DNA of 7,977 bases, taken from the NCBI GenBank assembly GCA_964510855.1, contig CAZEDB010000038.1:1-7977 (forward strand), read 5' to 3'. This document shows, piece after piece, positions 6,873 through 7,977 of the stretch. The stretch comes from UBA8828 sp964510855. Lineage in GTDB: Bacteria > Verrucomicrobiota > Verrucomicrobiia > Opitutales > UBA953. Both the position numbers and the translations under genes were made by a program. How positions within the stretch are numbered: the first letter of the stretch is position 1; every line of letters begins with the position of its first letter. The notes beneath the pieces were generated by a model that saw only the letters and a program-made list of their open reading frames with translations, had not been told where the DNA came from and searched no databases.

Positions 6873-6936
6873 GGAGGCCCCAAGGGGTCTTGGCAAGCGG
6901 TCTACCACAAGGTTTAAAGGCTGTAAATCGGCCTCC
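6873..6936 (+). ncRNA. Candidate structured RNA element: three-way junction
   Basis: A perfect 7-bp outer stem, GGAGGCC (6873-6879) with GGCCTCC (6930-6936), encloses two inner hairpins: CCAAG (6880-6884) with CTTGG (6889-6893) around a GGGT loop, and GGTTTA (6911-6916) with TAAATC (6924-6929) around a 7-base loop. Both inner stems abut the outer stem with no unpaired base, leaving a 17-nt joining segment (6894-6910). The second inner stem contains a G-U pair on the plus strand but an A-C mismatch on the minus strand. This slightly favours a plus-strand RNA, i.e. the leader of the HIT gene. Function and family are unknown, and chance folding cannot be excluded. Confidence 0.4.
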
Positions 6937-7001
6937 GTAAGCCCCTACGGGCAAGTACACAACTGCAAGGCTCCCTATTCGCTAGGTAAAAGTACGGTTT
7001 A

Positions 7002-7031
7002 CCCTTCATCTTAGGTCAGCGCAATGAAGGG
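7002..7031 (+). promoter_or_regulatory. 8-bp inverted repeat upstream of HIT gene
   Basis: CCCTTCAT (7002-7009) and ATGAAGGG (7024-7031) are perfect complements separated by 14 bases. It could be an operator dyad or a leader hairpin. Its left arm shares two bases with a second repeat, GGTAAA (6985-6990) with TTTACC (6998-7003), so the two stems compete. Confidence 0.45.
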
Positions 7032-7037
7032 ACATAA

Positions 7038-7065
7038 TCCGCCTTCCCCTGTACCTCTAGGCGGA
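7038..7065 (+). promoter_or_regulatory. Inverted repeat just before the HIT start codon
   Basis: TCCGCCT (7038-7044) pairs perfectly with AGGCGGA (7059-7065) across a 14-base loop; two more pairs form beyond a single mismatch. The right arm holds AGGCGG, the nearest thing to a Shine-Dalgarno before the HIT ATG, though it is about 14 nt away. The stem would sequester it. Confidence 0.42.
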
Positions 7066-7078
7066 CTAATTTCCTCAC

Positions 7079-7558
7079 ATGAACCATCTTCACCCTTACT
7101 GGCGTATGCGTTACATCGAAACGCGCAAGAAGCCAGCGGCGGGCAACCCCTTCCCCGCCCTACTGACCGCAGGTGATGATCGCGCTTCACTCATCGTACA
7201 TCGCGGCAAGACCTGCTTTGTACTACTCAATAACTTTCCCTATAACCCTGGCCACCTCATGGTGCTGCCGAACCGCGAGGTCGGTGAGCTGGCTGATTTG
7301 ACCTCCGACGAGCGTGCGGAGTTTCTCGATCTTATCATTCGTGCCCAGCAGGCGCTTAGCACCGCCATGCAACCTGGTGGTTTTAACATCGGCATTAACG
7401 TGGGTAAAATTGCCGGTGCCGGCATCCCTCAGCATCTCCACGCGCACATTGTGCCCCGCTGGGACGGCGATCACAACTTCATGCCTGTCACGGCTGAGAC
7501 CCACATCCTCCCTCAAGCGCTCGAGGAACTCTGGGAAAAAATTCGCGTCGCCTTCTGA
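7079..7558 (+). CDS. HIT-family nucleotide phosphorylase/hydrolase (Ap4A phosphorylase-like)
   Basis: Histidine-triad proteins cleave or transfer nucleotidyl groups from substrates such as diadenosine polyphosphates or adenylated amines. The 159-residue protein opens with HPYWRMRYI, the N-terminal segment (usually W-x-PWRM-x-YI) of the HIT subgroup that includes actinobacterial Ap4A phosphorylases. It continues with FVLLNNFPYNPGHLMVLPNREV (47-68), GFNIGINVGKIAGAGIPQ (101-118) and the triad HLHAHIVPRW (119-128). His119, His121 and His123 form the triad, with His121 the expected nucleophile. The substrate cannot be settled from sequence. The stop lies 1 nt before the ybeY ATG, so the two genes are very probably co-transcribed. 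Confidence 0.9.
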   Translation: MNHLHPYWRMRYIETRKKPAAGNPFPALLTAGDDRASLIVHRGKTCFVLLNNFPYNPGHLMVLPNREVGELADLTSDERAEFLDLIIRAQQALSTAMQPGGFNIGINVGKIAGAGIPQHLHAHIVPRWDGDHNFMPVTAETHILPQALEELWEKIRVAF

Positions 7559-7559
7559 A

Positions 7560-7977
7560 ATGGCTCGAACTGTCGACACGACCAGCCGCCGTAAAGGCTT
7601 CCCTGCTCCGGCGAAGGCTGTCACACGCGTCATCGCCGCACTCGACCGTCAGCGCTGGGCGAAGTGTCCTGCGGGAGAACTCTCGGTAGCTTTTGTTGGG
7701 GATAAAGAAATCGCCAAGGTGCACGCGGAGTTCATGGATGATCCATCTGTCACCGACGTCATCACCTTCGTCGGCGAGCCGAACCCCCTCGAGCCCTTCG
7801 CGGGCGAAATTGTCATCAACGTTGACCAAGCACGCCGAGCTGGTCCTGAGCACGGGCAGTCAGCCAAGGCGGAGCTCCTACTTTATTTAGTCCACGGCTG
7901 GCTCCACCTTGCAGGTTATCGCGACAAAAAACCCGCTGCGGCCAAGGCGATGCGCGCGGCAGAAGCAAAGTGCCTTA
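7560..7977 (+). CDS. ybeY: YbeY endoribonuclease (16S rRNA 3'-end maturation), 3' end cut by window
   Basis: YbeY is a single-strand-specific metallo-endoribonuclease required for 16S rRNA 3'-end processing and 70S ribosome quality control. The visible 139 residues contain the family blocks GELSVAFVGDKEIAKVHAEFM (39-59), TDVITF (65-70), GEIVIN (82-87) and the metal site HGWLHLAGYRD (112-122). His112 and His116 are the first two zinc ligands; the third, His in E. coli (HGxLHLxGYDH), is Asp122 here. An Asp in this place with the GYKDK pattern is, as I recall, common in Bacteroidota YbeY, so activity need not be lost. Arg94 to Glu106 (the helix before the metal site) is intact. E. coli YbeY has 155 residues, so only a short tail is missing. 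It follows the HIT gene by 1 nt. Confidence 0.93.
   Translation, partial: MARTVDTTSRRKGFPAPAKAVTRVIAALDRQRWAKCPAGELSVAFVGDKEIAKVHAEFMDDPSVTDVITFVGEPNPLEPFAGEIVINVDQARRAGPEHGQSAKAELLLYLVHGWLHLAGYRDKKPAAAKAMRAAEAKCL

Larger units (their letters stand above)
6859..7078. other. Divergent intergenic region with many inverted repeats
   Basis: This region lies between the LysM gene (minus) and the HIT gene (plus) and must carry both promoters. It is filled with perfect inverted repeats: 6873-6936, 6935-6950, 6985-7003, 7002-7031 and 7038-7065. A TATAAT-like CATAAT lies at 7033-7038, but no good -35 precedes it. I do not recognise a tRNA, 6S, SRP or RNase P RNA or a known riboswitch here. Confidence 0.7.

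Noticed and set aside
6873..6960. tRNA-like stretch with a CTGTAAATC sequence similar to a tRNA-Tyr anticodon loop
   Set aside because: The bases around it do not form a 5-bp anticodon stem with a 7-nt loop centred on GTA. No D-arm in register and no GTTCGAATC-type T-loop was found on either strand.
6961..7078. Sigma-70-like promoter elements on either strand (for example CATAAT at 7033-7038)
   Set aside because: No matching -35 hexamer at 16-18 bp spacing; the match is within chance expectation.
7223..7867. Minus-strand open frames opposite the HIT and ybeY genes
   Set aside because: They have no recognisable domains and lie antisense to two clear, conserved genes.

Overview
The window is a bacterial chromosome segment made almost entirely of housekeeping genes. 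It was assembled as a scaffold with two placeholder gaps of exactly 100 N (2932-3031 and 4548-4647). I see no phage, transposon, CRISPR array, toxin-antitoxin pair, rRNA or canonical tRNA. The protein variants (FabD with GLSLGE instead of GHSLGE, YbeY ending its metal motif in GYRDK), the lack of clear Shine-Dalgarno sequences and the heptameric intergenic repeats suggest a Verrucomicrobiota-like organism, perhaps Opitutae. That is an inference from general familiarity, not a search result.

Left block (1-2765, all minus strand). Read in the direction of transcription it runs queC, queD, queE, then carA, which leaves the window at base 1. The three que genes are packed tightly (3-nt gap, then a 1-nt TGATG overlap) and encode the steps from dihydroneopterin triphosphate to preQ0, the 7-deazaguanine precursor of queuosine. 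carA follows 88 nt downstream, with a small hairpin directly before its start codon. It encodes the glutaminase subunit of carbamoyl-phosphate synthetase.

Central divergent region (2766-3087). It separates queC (minus) from purH (plus) and has no gene. It holds a strong G-quadruplex motif on the queC sense strand and a run of degenerate 7-bp tandem repeats interrupted by the first gap.

Middle block (3088-5333). purH (plus) and fabD (minus) converge on the second gap, and both lose their C-termini in it. The missing coding sequence adds up to roughly 320 bp, so the 100-N gap is probably too short.

Right block (4648-6858, minus). A LysM lipoprotein- or secreted-type coiled-coil protein, parB and fabD lie in one direction with 12- and 19-nt spacers and are probably co-transcribed. 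There is no parA beside parB. The divergent intergenic region 6859-7078 is rich in perfect inverted repeats, including a possible three-way junction with flush stems. This is the best candidate in the window for something undescribed. Beyond it, on the plus strand, a HIT-family nucleotide hydrolase/transferase gene is followed after 1 nt by ybeY, the rRNA maturation endonuclease, which is cut by the window end.

I found no convincing new protein system. The interesting signals are in the non-coding intervals and in a few active-site substitutions.
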